DNA of 64,000 nt from Ottowia beijingensis (GCF_013423955.1 NZ_JACCKX010000001.1:1736001-1800000); one strand, 5' to 3'; numbered from the stretch's first letter, positions 28,889-37,526 are shown. Numbers and translations: made by a program. The notes: generated from the letters alone by a model not told the origin.

Positions 28889-28941
28889 CGAGAGGGGCAT
28901 CCCTGGCAGAGCACTCCCCATTCACCCAGACAACGCGCCGC

Positions 28942-29442
28942 TCAACCCGGCCCGTTGTCGCCATCGCCCACGCGGATGTTGGTCTGCACCGGCGCGTTGG
29001 GGTCGAACGGCGGCGCGGGGCGCGGGCCGGGGCGGGCGTGGGCGCGCACCGGGGTGGCGTCGTCGGGCGTGGCCGCGCGCTCGCAGTACACCGGCTCGGG
29101 GATGTTGGTGTAGTCCAACCGCGCCAGCCGGCCCTGCACGCCCAGGCCGAACTGCGCGCGCACCGCGGGGTCGGCGTAGCGCAGCGCGCCGTCGCCCTCG
29201 CCATCGTGGTGGTCCGCCACGCGCTCCAGTACGGCATGGCCGCGCAGGCCTTCGAGCAAGGCCATGTCCTGGTACAGGCGCGCCTCGAAGCGCAGGTCGT
29301 TGGGGCACAGGTAGCTCAGGCGCGGGGCGTCCTGCAGCGCGGCGCAGGCGGACAGCAGAGCTGGCAGCGACAGGGCGAGCAAGCAGTTTTTGCTATCGAA
29401 TAAGAAGCTGATGGCGCTTGCTGGACGGGCGCCAACAGCCAT
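28942..29442 (-). CDS. MliC-like lipoprotein whose N-terminus lies in a dispersed repeat
   Basis: Predicted lipoprotein of 166 residues. Signal segment CLLALSLPALLSACAAL with lipobox LSAC. The mature part resembles membrane-bound lysozyme inhibitor (MliC) domains: LSYLCPNDLRFEARLYQD, a central ALRYADP and a closing cysteine in PEPVYC, followed by a Pro-rich tail. The resemblance is by pattern only. The best start, ATG at 29442 (MAVGARPASAISFLFD), and the first 20 or so codons are palindromic repeat A6. If the repeat is a recent arrival, the original start was lost or replaced. Confidence 0.6.
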   Translation of the reverse strand: MAVGARPASAISFLFDSKNCLLALSLPALLSACAALQDAPRLSYLCPNDLRFEARLYQDMALLEGLRGHAVLERVADHHDGEGDGALRYADPAVRAQFGLGVQGRLARLDYTNIPEPVYCERAATPDDATPVRAHARPGPRPAPPFDPNAPVQTNIRVGDGDNGPG

Positions 29443-29457
29443 TTCGGCTTGAATTGG
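29380..29457 (+). repeat. Palindromic repeat, copy A6
   Basis: Contains AAGCAGTTTTTGCTAT, then the core GCGCTTGCTGGACGGGCGCC, then CATTTCGGCTTGAATT. On the minus strand it encodes the start of the MliC-like lipoprotein. Confidence 0.8.
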
Positions 29458-29499
29458 AGCAGTGCGCCCACGCGCGGCGCCGGAGACCGACGAACGGGC

Positions 29500-29560
29500 G
29501 CGGCCCTCACCCCGCCCTCTCCCAGAGGGAGAGGGGCAAGACCGCGGCGCGCCGCAGCGG
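29500..29560. repeat. CTCTCCC/GGGAGAG inverted repeat
   Basis: CCCTCTCCCAGAGGGAGAGG forms a compact hairpin preceded by CCTCACCCCG. A second, similar one lies near 40.98 kb and a related CCTCCCC type near 37.53 kb. This is a common kind of dispersed intergenic hairpin in these genomes. Confidence 0.6.
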
Positions 29561-29668
29561 CGCGATCCGGTGGCCGGGGCGCCCATGGCCGGGGTTCCCC
29601 TGGCCATCGGGCGCGCCCCGGCGCGGGGGTGGCGAAACAATGCGAAGCATGTGGAGCCTGGGGAGAGC

Positions 29669-30833
29669 TCATCTAGGCCACAGCACCCACAGGCGCAGCG
29701 GCTGCTTCATGCGGCCGGCGAACTCACCCGCCTCGGCCCCCAGCCGGCAAAGTAGTCGGCCCGCACCGCGCCGACGATGGCGCTGCCGGTGTCCTGCGCC
29801 AGCACCAGCCGCTGCAGGTTGGCCACCGGCCCCTGCGAGGCCAGCCACACCGGCGTGCCGTACGGGATGCTCTGCGGGTCGACGGCGATCGAGCGGCCCG
29901 GCGTCAGCGCCACGCCCTGCGCGCCGCGCGGGCCGAACTGCGCGTCCAGCGGGCTCAAGGCCTCTTCGCGGAAGAACACCATGCGCGGGTTGCTCCACAG
30001 AAAGCCCTGCAGCACCTGCGGGTTGGCCGCCAGCGTGTTGCGGATGCCGGGCCAGGTGACATCGCCGCGCAGCAGGCCCTGGTCGATCAGCCACTTGCCG
30101 GGGCTGCGGTAGGGCTGCTCGTTGGTGGCGGCAAAGGCCAGGCGCACCAGGCGCTGGCTGCCGTCGGCCTCGGTCACGCGCACGCGGCCCGAGCCCTGGA
30201 TCTGGAGAATCAGCGCCTCCACCGGGTCGGCCAGCCAGGCGATCTCGCTGCCGGCCAGCTGGGCGCGCGCCTCGGGCAGGGTTTCCATCTCCTGCCGCGT
30301 GTACCAGGGCTTGCGCTGCGCCAGCGTGGCGGGCGGGCGGTACAGCGGCGCGCCGAAGCCGGGGCGCGCGCTGCGCGAGGCCTCGTAGAACGGCTCGAAA
30401 TAGCTGGTCAGCAGCCCCTCGGCGCCGGGCGCGGCCATGCCGCCCAGCGGCTCTACGCGGTAGGGCTGCAGGCGCGTCTTCATCCAGTTGCGCTGGTCCT
30501 CGGTGCTGGCCAGCGACAGGCGCCGCACCTCGCTGCACAGGCGGCCGAAGGTGGGGCCGGGGCGCTCGCAGCTCTTGATCCAGGCGTTCCAGGCGTCTGT
30601 GGTGTTGTCCTGATCGAAGCCGGGCAGATCGGACCAGCGCACCGGCACCCAGCGGCTGCGCGCGCGCTCGATGGCCGGGCCGATGGGCGCGCTGTCGGCC
30701 ACCGGGCCGGGCGGCGGCAGGGCTGGCTCGGTGCTGGGCGGTGGGGCGGGGGCTTGGGCGGCGGCTTGACCGCGCAACTGGCCAGCATTCCTACAATGAC
30801 CGCTGCCCCAAGAAACCGTAATGCTTGCTTCAT
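29669..30833 (-). CDS. mltA: Membrane-bound lytic murein transglycosylase A (two apparent frameshifts)
   Basis: Outer-membrane lipoprotein that cleaves peptidoglycan glycan strands to 1,6-anhydromuropeptides. From ATG at 30833 the signal is MKQALRFLGAAVIVGMLASC with lipobox cysteine, then a Pro-rich linker that changes frame near 30750. The MltA domain follows (YFEPFYEASRSARPGFGAPL, IQGSGRVRVTEADGSQRLVR), then the 3D domain with VFFREEALSPLDAQFG and LAQDTGSAIVGAVRADYF. One missing G near 29739 hides the normal end GRMKQPLRLWVLWPR. Its start codon overlaps that of a divergent small membrane-protein gene. Confidence 0.9.
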
Positions 30834-30993
30834 GCTCGTGATTCTGCTGGAAGCGCTGGCGGCGCTTGTCATCCTGCTGCTGATCGTCTGGTGGACCATG
30901 TTCGCCGGCCGCAAGAAGGGCGAGCTGCCCGGCCAGCACGACACACCCTCCGCGGACGACCGCGACACGCCGCCACGCGACGCTCATGATTGA
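30832..30993 (+). CDS. Small single-pass membrane protein of unknown function
   Basis: 53-residue open frame MLVILLEALAALVILLLIVW followed by a cationic turn (GRKKGE) and a polar acidic tail ending RDAHD. The membrane helix and charge pattern fit a real small inner-membrane protein. No family is recognised. Its ATG shares the bases CATG with the start of divergent mltA, so any promoter must lie inside mltA. The stop codon is at the edge of repeat A7. Confidence 0.5.
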   Translation: MLVILLEALAALVILLLIVWWTMFAGRKKGELPGQHDTPSADDRDTPPRDAHD

Positions 30994-31047
30994 GTGGTTT
31001 CAGGCCTGCGGCGCAGCATGGATCGGCGCCGCAAGCTATTAATTATG
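30989..31047 (-). repeat. Palindromic repeat, diverged copy A7
   Basis: GATTGAGTGGTTTCAGGCC, then GCGGCGCAGCATGGATCGGC, then GCCGCAAGCTATTAATTA: the order of elements of the minus-strand copies, but with changed stem. It provides the stop codon of the small membrane protein. Confidence 0.5.
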
Positions 31048-31141
31048 CAGCGCCGGCGGGGCCGCCGGGCGCTGCCGCAGCCACCCTCGAAGGCCGCCGA
31101 GAGCAAGCCAAATCAGCCCCCAGCGCCCGCCCCGCCTGCGC

Positions 31142-31768
31142 TTAAAGCTCCAGTTTTTGTAGCTTCTGCGCCAGTTCCACGGCCGATTTCACTTCCATCT
31201 TCTCGAACACGCGCGCGCGGTGCACCTCCACCGTGCGCACGCTGATGCCCAGTTCATCGGCGATCAGCTTGTTCGGCCGCCCCTCGGCCACCAGCCGCAG
31301 CACGTCGCGCTCGCGCTCGGTCAGCTCGTCCAGCCGGGCCTGCAGGGCGCGCTGCAGGATCAGTTGCGCCAGCCGCTCTTCGGACAGCGCCAGCGCGCGC
31401 TCCACGCGGTCGACCAGGGCGTTGTCGGAGAACGGCTTCTCGCAGAAATCGAAGGCGCCGCGCTTCACCGACTCCACCGCCGTGGCCACGCTGGCGTGCC
31501 CGGTGAGGAAGATCACCGGCCAGGCCTGCGCCACGCCGCGCTCCAGCAACCGGTCGAACAGCGCCAGCCCGCTGGCGCCGGGCATGCGCACATCCAGCAG
31601 GATGCAGGCGGGCGTGGTGGGCACGGCATCGCCCAGCGCCTGCTCGAAGGCCTCGGCGCTGTCGAACGCCTCGGACAGCAGGCGGCGCGAGCGCAGCAGC
31701 CACGCCAACGCCTCGCGCACGCTGGCGTCGTCGTCGACGATGTAGACCATGGCGTCGGTTGCGGCCAT
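31142..31768 (-). CDS. FixJ/NarL-type two-component response regulator
   Basis: 208-residue DNA-binding response regulator. Receiver domain with acidic pocket VYIVDDDAS, phosphoacceptor Asp59 in LLDVRMPG, the conserved FLTGH threonine and CEKPF lysine. C-terminal LuxR-type helix-turn-helix from LTERERDVLRLVAEG to SVRTVEVHRARVFEKM. Such regulators are usually encoded beside a PAS sensor kinase. The nearest kinase on the same strand is at 38.8-40.9 kb, seven genes away, and is the likely partner by inference. Confidence 0.92.
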   Translation of the reverse strand: MAATDAMVYIVDDDASVREALAWLLRSRRLLSEAFDSAEAFEQALGDAVPTTPACILLDVRMPGASGLALFDRLLERGVAQAWPVIFLTGHASVATAVESVKRGAFDFCEKPFSDNALVDRVERALALSEERLAQLILQRALQARLDELTERERDVLRLVAEGRPNKLIADELGISVRTVEVHRARVFEKMEVKSAVELAQKLQKLEL

Positions 31769-31899
31769 GCAGGGATTCTAGAAGTACCCTCGCCACGGCA
31801 GCACCCCGCAGCACTTGGCCGCCGCCCATGCCCGCCATGCCCGAAAATCGGGTTGTCGCGGCCGAAGGGCCGCCTTCCATTGCTTCACTTCGCCCAGCC

Positions 31900-33105
31900 A
31901 TGTTCACTTCCGCCGCGCCGCGCCTCTCGCTCATCCCGTTGCTGCTGGCCGCCGCCCTGTCCGCCTGTGGCGGCGGCGGCGACGCACCGGCCGCCACGCC
32001 GGCCGATCTGCCGCCCGATCCGCCCGTGGTGCAGCAAGGCCCCGGCGCGCTGCTATCGGGCGCATTCGTCAAGACCCTCAGCGCCGCCGACATCACGCAG
32101 GCCCTGCGCTCGCCCGACAGCAAGGTGGAAGAAGGCGTCGTGCCGCGCTACGACGTGTCCTCGTACCGCATCACCTACACCACCACCGACAAGCACGGCG
32201 TCGAGGTCATGGCCTCGGGCCTGGTCAGCGTGCCGCTCAAGCCCGCGGGCCAGCCCAGCCCGGTGCTGGGCTACCAGCACGCCACCACCTTCCACGACGC
32301 CGAGGCGCCGGCCAACAAGGTCGAGGCGTTCGAGCCGCCGCTGGTGCTGGCCTCGCTGGGCTACATCGTGGTGTCGCCGGATTACGTGGGCTTCGGCGCC
32401 TCGAAAGGCGTCGAGCACCCGTACCTGACGGCCGAGCCCACGGCGCGCGCCGTCATCGACATGCAGGTGGCCGCCCTGCACTGGCGGCGCCAGCACGGCG
32501 TGGCCGACAACCGCCAGCTGTTCCTGGCCGGTTATTCGGAAGGCGGCTACGCCACCATGGCCGCGCACCGCGCGCTGCATCAGTCGGGCCACGCGCTGAA
32601 GGCGCACCTGCAGGCTGCCGTGCCGGGCGCCGGGCCGTATGACGTGCTGGAAACGCTGGACGAACAGCTTGACCGCGTGCGCAAGCTGGTGCCGGTGCTG
32701 GGCGCGGCCATCAACCCCGGTTTTCTGCGCCACCTGGGCAGCACGGTGCGCGACGAGGTGCGGCGCCTGCTGCTGCGCCAGATGGTGCCGGAAGACGGCG
32801 ACGTGAGCTACCAGACGCTGTTCCTGGACCGCTACCTCGCCGACGACCGCGACGCCATCACCGCCGAGCACAGCGTGCACCTGGGCTGGGCGCCCGCCGT
32901 GCCGGTGTACCTGTTCCACGGCCGGGGCGACCTGACGGTGCCGTACTCGGCCGCCGAATCGGCGCGCGATGCACTGCGCGAAGCCGGCGCGACGGAGGTC
33001 AGCCTGACCGACTGCACCACGCCCAAGTTCGGCCATCTGGACTGCGTGCCGGAGTACTTCCGCTTCGCCGTCGACCGCATGGGGCGGCTGGCGCGCGATC
33101 TGTGA
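31900..33105 (+). CDS. Lipoprotein alpha/beta hydrolase (secretory-lipase-like)
   Basis: Exported esterase or lipase of 401 residues. ATG at 31900 gives a signal peptide with lipobox LAAALSACGGGG. The catalytic domain shows YQHATTFHDAEAP, YIVVSPDYVGFGASKG, the nucleophile elbow GYSEGGYAT with its serine, a probable acid in HGRGDLTVPY, and a His in KFGHLDC. This is the layout of secretory lipase / prolyl-oligopeptidase-like hydrolases. The substrate is not known. Divergent from the response-regulator gene. Confidence 0.83.
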   Translation: MFTSAAPRLSLIPLLLAAALSACGGGGDAPAATPADLPPDPPVVQQGPGALLSGAFVKTLSAADITQALRSPDSKVEEGVVPRYDVSSYRITYTTTDKHGVEVMASGLVSVPLKPAGQPSPVLGYQHATTFHDAEAPANKVEAFEPPLVLASLGYIVVSPDYVGFGASKGVEHPYLTAEPTARAVIDMQVAALHWRRQHGVADNRQLFLAGYSEGGYATMAAHRALHQSGHALKAHLQAAVPGAGPYDVLETLDEQLDRVRKLVPVLGAAINPGFLRHLGSTVRDEVRRLLLRQMVPEDGDVSYQTLFLDRYLADDRDAITAEHSVHLGWAPAVPVYLFHGRGDLTVPYSAAESARDALREAGATEVSLTDCTTPKFGHLDCVPEYFRFAVDRMGRLARDL

Positions 33106-33126
33106 GGGCGGCTGGCGCGCGCCCTG

Positions 33127-33190
33127 GATTTCAAGCCAAATCGGGCTCCAGCGCTTTATCTGTCTGCGCCAGTAGCTATTAATAACAGAG
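33127..33190 (-). repeat. Palindromic repeat, copy A8
   Basis: GGATTTCAAGCCAAATCGGG, then CTCCAGCGCTTTATC, then TGCGCCAGTAGCTATTAATA. It fills the gap between the convergent hydrolase and small lipoprotein genes. Confidence 0.8.
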
Positions 33191-33193
33191 CAA

Positions 33194-33481
33194 TCAGATA
33201 CCCGTCTGCACCCCGGCCACCCAGCGCAGTCCGTTGCCGCGGTTCAGGTAATAGTCGCCCTGCGGGCTGATCACCACCGAGCGGTCGGTGGCCGGGTCGG
33301 AAAAGTAGCGCCAGCCATGGGCGCGGTCGCGGGCCGTGGCGGGGTTGGACACGGGCACCATGCCGTGGTCATAGCCGCTGATGACGTGGACGGGCTCGGC
33401 ATCACGATCGCCGACCATGAACGGCGTGCAGGCGGTGGCGCCCAGCAAGGCGATGGCGGCCAGAAGCGTGGTCGATTTCAT
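33194..33481 (-). CDS. Small lipoprotein of unknown function
   Basis: 95-residue exported protein: MKSTTLLAAIALLGATACTP with a lipobox-like ATAC. The mature part holds PVHVISGYDHGMVPVSN and a C-terminal YYLNRGNGLRWVAGVQTGI. I do not recognise the family. ATG at 33481 is chosen because it begins the signal peptide. Repeat A8 starts just after the stop. Confidence 0.6.
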   Translation of the reverse strand: MKSTTLLAAIALLGATACTPFMVGDRDAEPVHVISGYDHGMVPVSNPATARDRAHGWRYFSDPATDRSVVISPQGDYYLNRGNGLRWVAGVQTGI

Positions 33482-33583
33482 GAGGGATCTCCTGTGTGTG
33501 GCCACAGTCGCTTTTCGACTGTGTGCCTGCAGTGTGCGCCAGAACCATGAAGCCCCGCTGAACGCACCCTGCGCCGCCGGCCA

Positions 33584-33610
33584 GAAAAAGTGCCGTCGGT
33601 GGACGGCACT
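33584..33610 (-). terminator. Intrinsic terminator of mmsA
   Basis: On the minus strand a perfect 9-base stem AGTGCCGTC / GACGGCACT with a 4-base loop is followed directly by TTTTT. It lies 22 bases past the mmsA stop. Confidence 0.85.
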
Positions 33611-33632
33611 GTGCCACGAAAGGCGCTGCCGC

Positions 33633-35150
33633 TCAGCGGCTGCTGGGGAAGCTGAACACTGCCCCCTCGCGCACGCCGGCCGAAGGCCAGCGCTGCGTGA
33701 TGGTCTTGCGCTTGGTGTAGAAGCGCACCGCGTCCGGCCCGTAGGCGTGCAGGTCGCCGAACAGGCTGCGCTTCCAGCCGCCGAAGCTGTGGTACGCCAC
33801 CGGCACCGGCAGCGGCACGTTCACGCCCACCATGCCGACCTGGATGTGGTCGGTGAAGTAGCGCGCCGCCTCGCCGTCGCGCGTGAAGATGCAGGTGCCG
33901 TTGCCGTATTCGTGGTCGTTGATGAGCTGCATCGCCTCTTCAAGCGTCTTCACGCGCACCATGCCCAGCACCGGGCCAAAGATCTCTTCCTGGTAAATCA
34001 CCATGCCCGGCTTGACGTGGTCGAACAGGCAAGGGCCGAGGAAGTAGCCGTCCTCGTGGCCGGGCACCTTCAGCCCGCGCCCATCGACCAACAGCGTCGC
34101 GCCTTCCTTCACGCCCTGGTCGACGTAGCCAGTCACCTTCTCGAAATGCGGCTTGGTCACCAGCGGCCCCATGTCGTTGGCGTTGTCGGTGCCGGGGCCG
34201 ACCTTCATCTTCGCGATCTCGGTCTTCAGCCCGGCGATCATCTTCTCCGCCACCTCGTCGCCCACGGCCACGATCAGCGGCACCGCCATGCAGCGCTCGC
34301 CGCACGAGCCGTAGGCCGCGCCCATCATGGCGTTCACCGCGTTGGCGATGTCGGCGTCGGGCATCACCACGGCGTGGTTCTTGGCGCCGCCCAGCGCCTG
34401 CACGCGCTTGCCATGCTTGGTGCCCTCGCTGTAGATGTATTCGGCAATCGGCGTCGAGCCGACGAAGCTGACGGCCTTCACGGCGGGAGAGTGCAGCAGC
34501 GTATCGACGGCTTCCTTGTCGCCGTTCACCACGTTCAGCACGCCCGGCGGCAGGCCGGCCTCCAGCGCGAGCTGCGCGATGAACAGCGCGCTGCTCGGAT
34601 CGCGCTCCGAAGGCTTCAGCACGAAGGTGTTGCCGCAGGCCACCGCCATCGGCCACATCCACAGCGGCACCATGGCCGGAAAGTTGAACGGCGTGATGCC
34701 GGCCGTGACGCCCAGCGCCTGATGCTCGGCCCACGAGTCGATGCCGGGGCCGACGTTGCGCGAATGCTCGCCCTTGAGCAACTCGGGCGCGTAGCTCGCG
34801 TATTCGACGTTCTCGATGCCGCGCTGCAACTCACCATGCGCATCGTTCAGCACCTTGCCGTGCTCGGCGGTGATCATGGCGGCGATCTTGTCGGCATTCT
34901 GCTCCAGCAGCACCTTGAGTTTGCTCATCACCCGCGCGCGCTTGAGCGGCGGTGTGTTGCGCCATTCCGGAAACGCCTTCTCGGCCGAGGCAATGGCCTG
35001 CTCGACGGTGGCCTTGCTCGCCAGCGCCACATGGCCGCTGACTTGGCCCGTGGCGGGGTTGAACACGGCTTGAGTGCGCGCCGTGTCGTTGACGATCTGG
35101 CCGTCGATGAGGTGGCCGATGGTTTGGGTGACGGGTTTGTCGTGGTTCAT
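33633..35150 (-). CDS. mmsA: CoA-acylating methylmalonate-semialdehyde dehydrogenase
   Basis: NAD-dependent aldehyde dehydrogenase that converts malonate or methylmalonate semialdehyde with CoA to acetyl-CoA or propionyl-CoA plus CO2. 505 residues. TAGITPFNFPAMVPLWMWP and CGNTFVLKPSERDPSS form the NAD-binding region; YGSCGERCMAVPLIVAVG holds the catalytic cysteine. It lies downstream of an omega-aminotransferase on the same strand: together they would convert beta-alanine to malonate semialdehyde and acetyl-CoA. A toxin-antitoxin pair separates the two. Confidence 0.94.
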   Translation of the reverse strand: MNHDKPVTQTIGHLIDGQIVNDTARTQAVFNPATGQVSGHVALASKATVEQAIASAEKAFPEWRNTPPLKRARVMSKLKVLLEQNADKIAAMITAEHGKVLNDAHGELQRGIENVEYASYAPELLKGEHSRNVGPGIDSWAEHQALGVTAGITPFNFPAMVPLWMWPMAVACGNTFVLKPSERDPSSALFIAQLALEAGLPPGVLNVVNGDKEAVDTLLHSPAVKAVSFVGSTPIAEYIYSEGTKHGKRVQALGGAKNHAVVMPDADIANAVNAMMGAAYGSCGERCMAVPLIVAVGDEVAEKMIAGLKTEIAKMKVGPGTDNANDMGPLVTKPHFEKVTGYVDQGVKEGATLLVDGRGLKVPGHEDGYFLGPCLFDHVKPGMVIYQEEIFGPVLGMVRVKTLEEAMQLINDHEYGNGTCIFTRDGEAARYFTDHIQVGMVGVNVPLPVPVAYHSFGGWKRSLFGDLHAYGPDAVRFYTKRKTITQRWPSAGVREGAVFSFPSSR

Positions 35151-35166
35151 AAACAGTCTCAAGAAA

Positions 35167-35379
35167 AACAATGCAGGAAAGCTCAACGCAAAACCACTGC
35201 TGATCTGGCTCACTGCCTAACCATAAATAGCCGTGGGAATCCAGCGAATGGACGTAGACCTTAGTGCCGAGCAATCTTTGCAAAGCGGCGACATCGCCAT
35301 CCGGCAAGTCCTTCAGCAGCCAATCTGGAAGCGATTTCAGGCGCACGCGAGAGCCTGGCGCGAGTGAATGAGCAGCCAT
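35167..35379 (-). pseudogene. Probable truncated small gene upstream of mmsA
   Basis: From ATG at 35379 the translation RLKSLPDWLLKDLPDGDV to HSLDSHGYLWLGSEPD resembles a small conserved protein type (LPDWL...LP...GYLWLG.WF). Past about 35180 that resemblance ends, and the open frame runs on into mmsA in the wrong phase. The natural end seems lost. It sits between higA and mmsA. Confidence 0.4.
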
Positions 35380-35412
35380 AGCGGGTATGCTCTCAAAGCG
35401 TCGCACTAGAAC

Positions 35413-35703
35413 TCATGACTGAACAGGCGTCGCCGAAAGCCTGACGCCAAGCGCGTTCAACAGCTTGAGCACCGTGTCATAGCGCGGCTTGGCTCCCGGC
35501 GTCAGCGCCTTGTAAAGGCTTTCCCGCCCCAACCCCGCATCCTTGGCCAATTGCGCCATGCCGCGCGCGCGCGCCACGTCGCGCACCGCCGTCAGAAACA
35601 CATCGGGGTTCGGGTCTTCCAATGCGGCGGTCAGGTATTCGGCGATGGTGTGCTCATCGTCCAGATAGTCTGCAGCGTCGAAGGGTGCGATGTGCGTCGC
35701 CAT
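35413..35703 (-). CDS. HigA-like antitoxin (putative addiction module antidote)
   Basis: 96-residue helix-turn-helix antitoxin. MATHIAPFDAADYLDDEHTI is followed by the DNA-binding part GMAQLAKDAGLGRESLYKAL and LKLLNALGVRLS. This pattern is that of antidote proteins paired with small RelE-fold killers. It starts 2 bases after the toxin gene ends; toxin-first order is typical for higBA-type modules. It should neutralise the toxin and repress the pair. Confidence 0.88.
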   Translation of the reverse strand: MATHIAPFDAADYLDDEHTIAEYLTAALEDPNPDVFLTAVRDVARARGMAQLAKDAGLGRESLYKALTPGAKPRYDTVLKLLNALGVRLSATPVQS

Positions 35704-35705
35704 GT

Positions 35706-36005
35706 TCACTCCTTGTCCAGTTCGCGCGCCATCTCGATGGCCCGCTTGATGTCGCGCTTCTGGGTCGACTTGTCGCCGCCCAGCAGAAGCAGGTAGATCA
35801 CCTGGCCCCGGCGCGTGTAGTAAACGCGGTAACCGGGGCCGACATGCACGCGCATCTCGAAAACGCCATCGCCTACTGGCTCGCAATCGCCAAAATTGCC
35901 GTGCTCGGCGGAGCGGATGCGGTGGGTAATGCGGGCCCGTCCTATCTTGTCCTTCAGCGCGGAGAGCCAAACGTCAAAGACCTCCGTCCGAAGAAAGGTG
36001 TTCAT
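35706..36005 (-). CDS. HigB-like RelE/ParE-fold toxin
   Basis: 99-residue type II toxin. FDVWLSALKDKIGRARITHR and GNFGDCEPVGDGVFEMRVHV, then GPGYRVYYTRRGQVIYLLLL and GGDKSTQKRDIKRA: an almost complete match to addiction-module killer proteins of the Gp49/HigB type, expected to cleave mRNA at the ribosome. A 16-base palindrome lies just upstream. The pair sits between the aminotransferase and mmsA genes of a catabolic operon. Confidence 0.9.
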   Translation of the reverse strand: MNTFLRTEVFDVWLSALKDKIGRARITHRIRSAEHGNFGDCEPVGDGVFEMRVHVGPGYRVYYTRRGQVIYLLLLGGDKSTQKRDIKRAIEMARELDKE

Positions 36006-36014
36006 GCGCGCATC

Positions 36015-36030
36015 GTATCCGATTGGATAC
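36015..36030. promoter_or_regulatory. Operator-like palindrome upstream of the higB-type toxin
   Basis: Perfect inverted repeat GTATCC-GATT-GGATAC in the 27-base gap between the aminotransferase stop and the toxin start. Toxin-antitoxin complexes usually repress from such sites. Confidence 0.6.
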
Positions 36031-36032
36031 TT

Positions 36033-37396
36033 TTACGCCACTGCGTCCAACGCCTCCGCCAGCGCGCCCACGAGCCGATCGATCTCCGCCGGCGTGCTGA
36101 TGAAGGGCGGCGCGAGCTGGATGGTGTCGCCGCCGTAGCGCACGTAGAAGCCCTGCTTCCAGCAGTGCATGGCGATCTCGTAGGGGCGTTTGGCAGGCTC
36201 GCCGGGCAATGCCTCGATGGTGAAGCCGGCGGCCAGGCCGTAGTTGCGGATGTCAAGCACGTGCTTGGCGCCCTTGAGGCTGTGCACGGCGGCTTCGAAG
36301 TGCGGCGCCAGAGCCTTGACGCGACCCACGCCGTCCTCGCGCTCCAGCAGGTCGAGCGCGGCGATGCCGGCGGCGCAGGCCACCGGATGCGCGCTGTAGG
36401 TGTAGCCGTGCGCGAACTCCAGCATGTAGTCCGGCCCGCCGGCGGCCATGAAGGTGTCGTAGATCTCCGTCTTGGCGATCACGCCGCCCAGCGGCTGCAC
36501 GCCGTTGGTGACCTGCTTGGCGAAGGTCATGATGTCGGGCACCACGCCGAAGGCGTCGGCGCCGGTCATGGTGCCGCAGCGGCCGAAGCCGGTGATGACT
36601 TCGTCGAAGATCAGCAGGATGTCGTGCTGGGTGCAGATTTCGCGCAGGCGCTGCAGGTAGCCCACGGGCGGAATCACCACGCCGGCCGAGCCACTGAAGG
36701 GCTCGACGATGACGGCGGCGATGTTGCTGGCGTCGTGCAGCGCGATCAGATCCAGCAGGCGGTCGGCCAGCGCCTTGCCGCCCTCGGCCGGCTGGCCCTT
36801 GGCGAAGGTGCCGGCGGGCGGCTGGGTGTGGGGCAGGTGATCGGCCTCGATGCCCTGGCCGTAGACCTTGCGGTTGGCGACCATGCCGCCGACCGAGATG
36901 CCGCCGAAGTTGACGCCGTGGTAGCCCTTCTCGCGGCCGACCAGGCGCGTCTTGCCGCCCTGGCCCTTCAGGCGCCAGTAGGCGCGCGCCATCTTGAGCG
37001 CCGTGTCGGCGGCCTCGGAGCCGCTGGCGGTGAAGAACACGTGATCGAGCCCCGCGGGCGTCAGGCTTTTCAGCTTGTTGGCCAGCTCGAACGACAGTGG
37101 GTGGCCGAACTGGAACGCGGGCGAATAGTCGAGCTGCGCGGCCTGCTTGCCCACGGCCTCGGCGATCTCGCGCCGGCCATGGCCGAGGCCCGTGCACCAC
37201 AGGCCCGAGAGGCCGTCGAACACCTGGCGGCCATCGGCGTCGGTGAAGTAGGCGCCCTGCGCGGCCACGATCATGCGCGGGTCGCGCTTGAACTGGCGGT
37301 TGGCGGTGAAGGGCATCCAGTGCGCGTCGAGCCAAGCGGCGTCTTGGCGGGTGGACGGGTGGGCGGCGGTCTGGGGGTGGCGGTGGTCACGCTCAT
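36033..37396 (-). CDS. Omega-amino acid:pyruvate aminotransferase (apparent N-terminal frameshift)
   Basis: Class III PLP-dependent aminotransferase, likely beta-alanine:pyruvate transaminase. GLSGLWCTGLGHGRREIAEA and FTASGSEAADTALKMARAYW; the cofactor site IFDEVITGFGRCGTM; the PLP lysine in FAKQVTNGVQPLGG. Intact translation starts at 37316 (MPFTANRQFK). One C added near 37375 extends it to ATG at 37396 and gives the expected HPSTRQDAAWLDAHW. Divergent from a LysR regulator and in the same direction as mmsA. Confidence 0.9.
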
Positions 37397-37468
37397 GGCT
37401 TGTCTCCTTCCGGTCGGTGCAAGGCGGCCGAGGGCCGGCAAGAGGGCATTGTCGGCCGCGCCGTTAAT

Positions 37469-37487
37469 ATGTTAAATAGGCCAACAT
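37469..37487. promoter_or_regulatory. LysR-type operator candidate
   Basis: ATGTT-N9-AACAT, the classic T-N11-A dyad, lies in an AT-rich patch in the gap between the divergent aminotransferase and LysR genes. Confidence 0.55.
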
Positions 37488-37526
37488 TCAAGTTTGGTTG
37501 CCGATTTATGCAAGCAATGACGATCC

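Larger units (their letters stand above)
28501..28941. other. Repeat-rich intergenic region, no gene seen
   Basis: 441 bases between the PhoX gene and the MliC-like lipoprotein gene. It holds a terminator, repeat A5, a perfect REP-like inverted repeat and repeat B2. I see no credible coding region; short open frames here are overlaps of the repeats. Confidence 0.7.
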
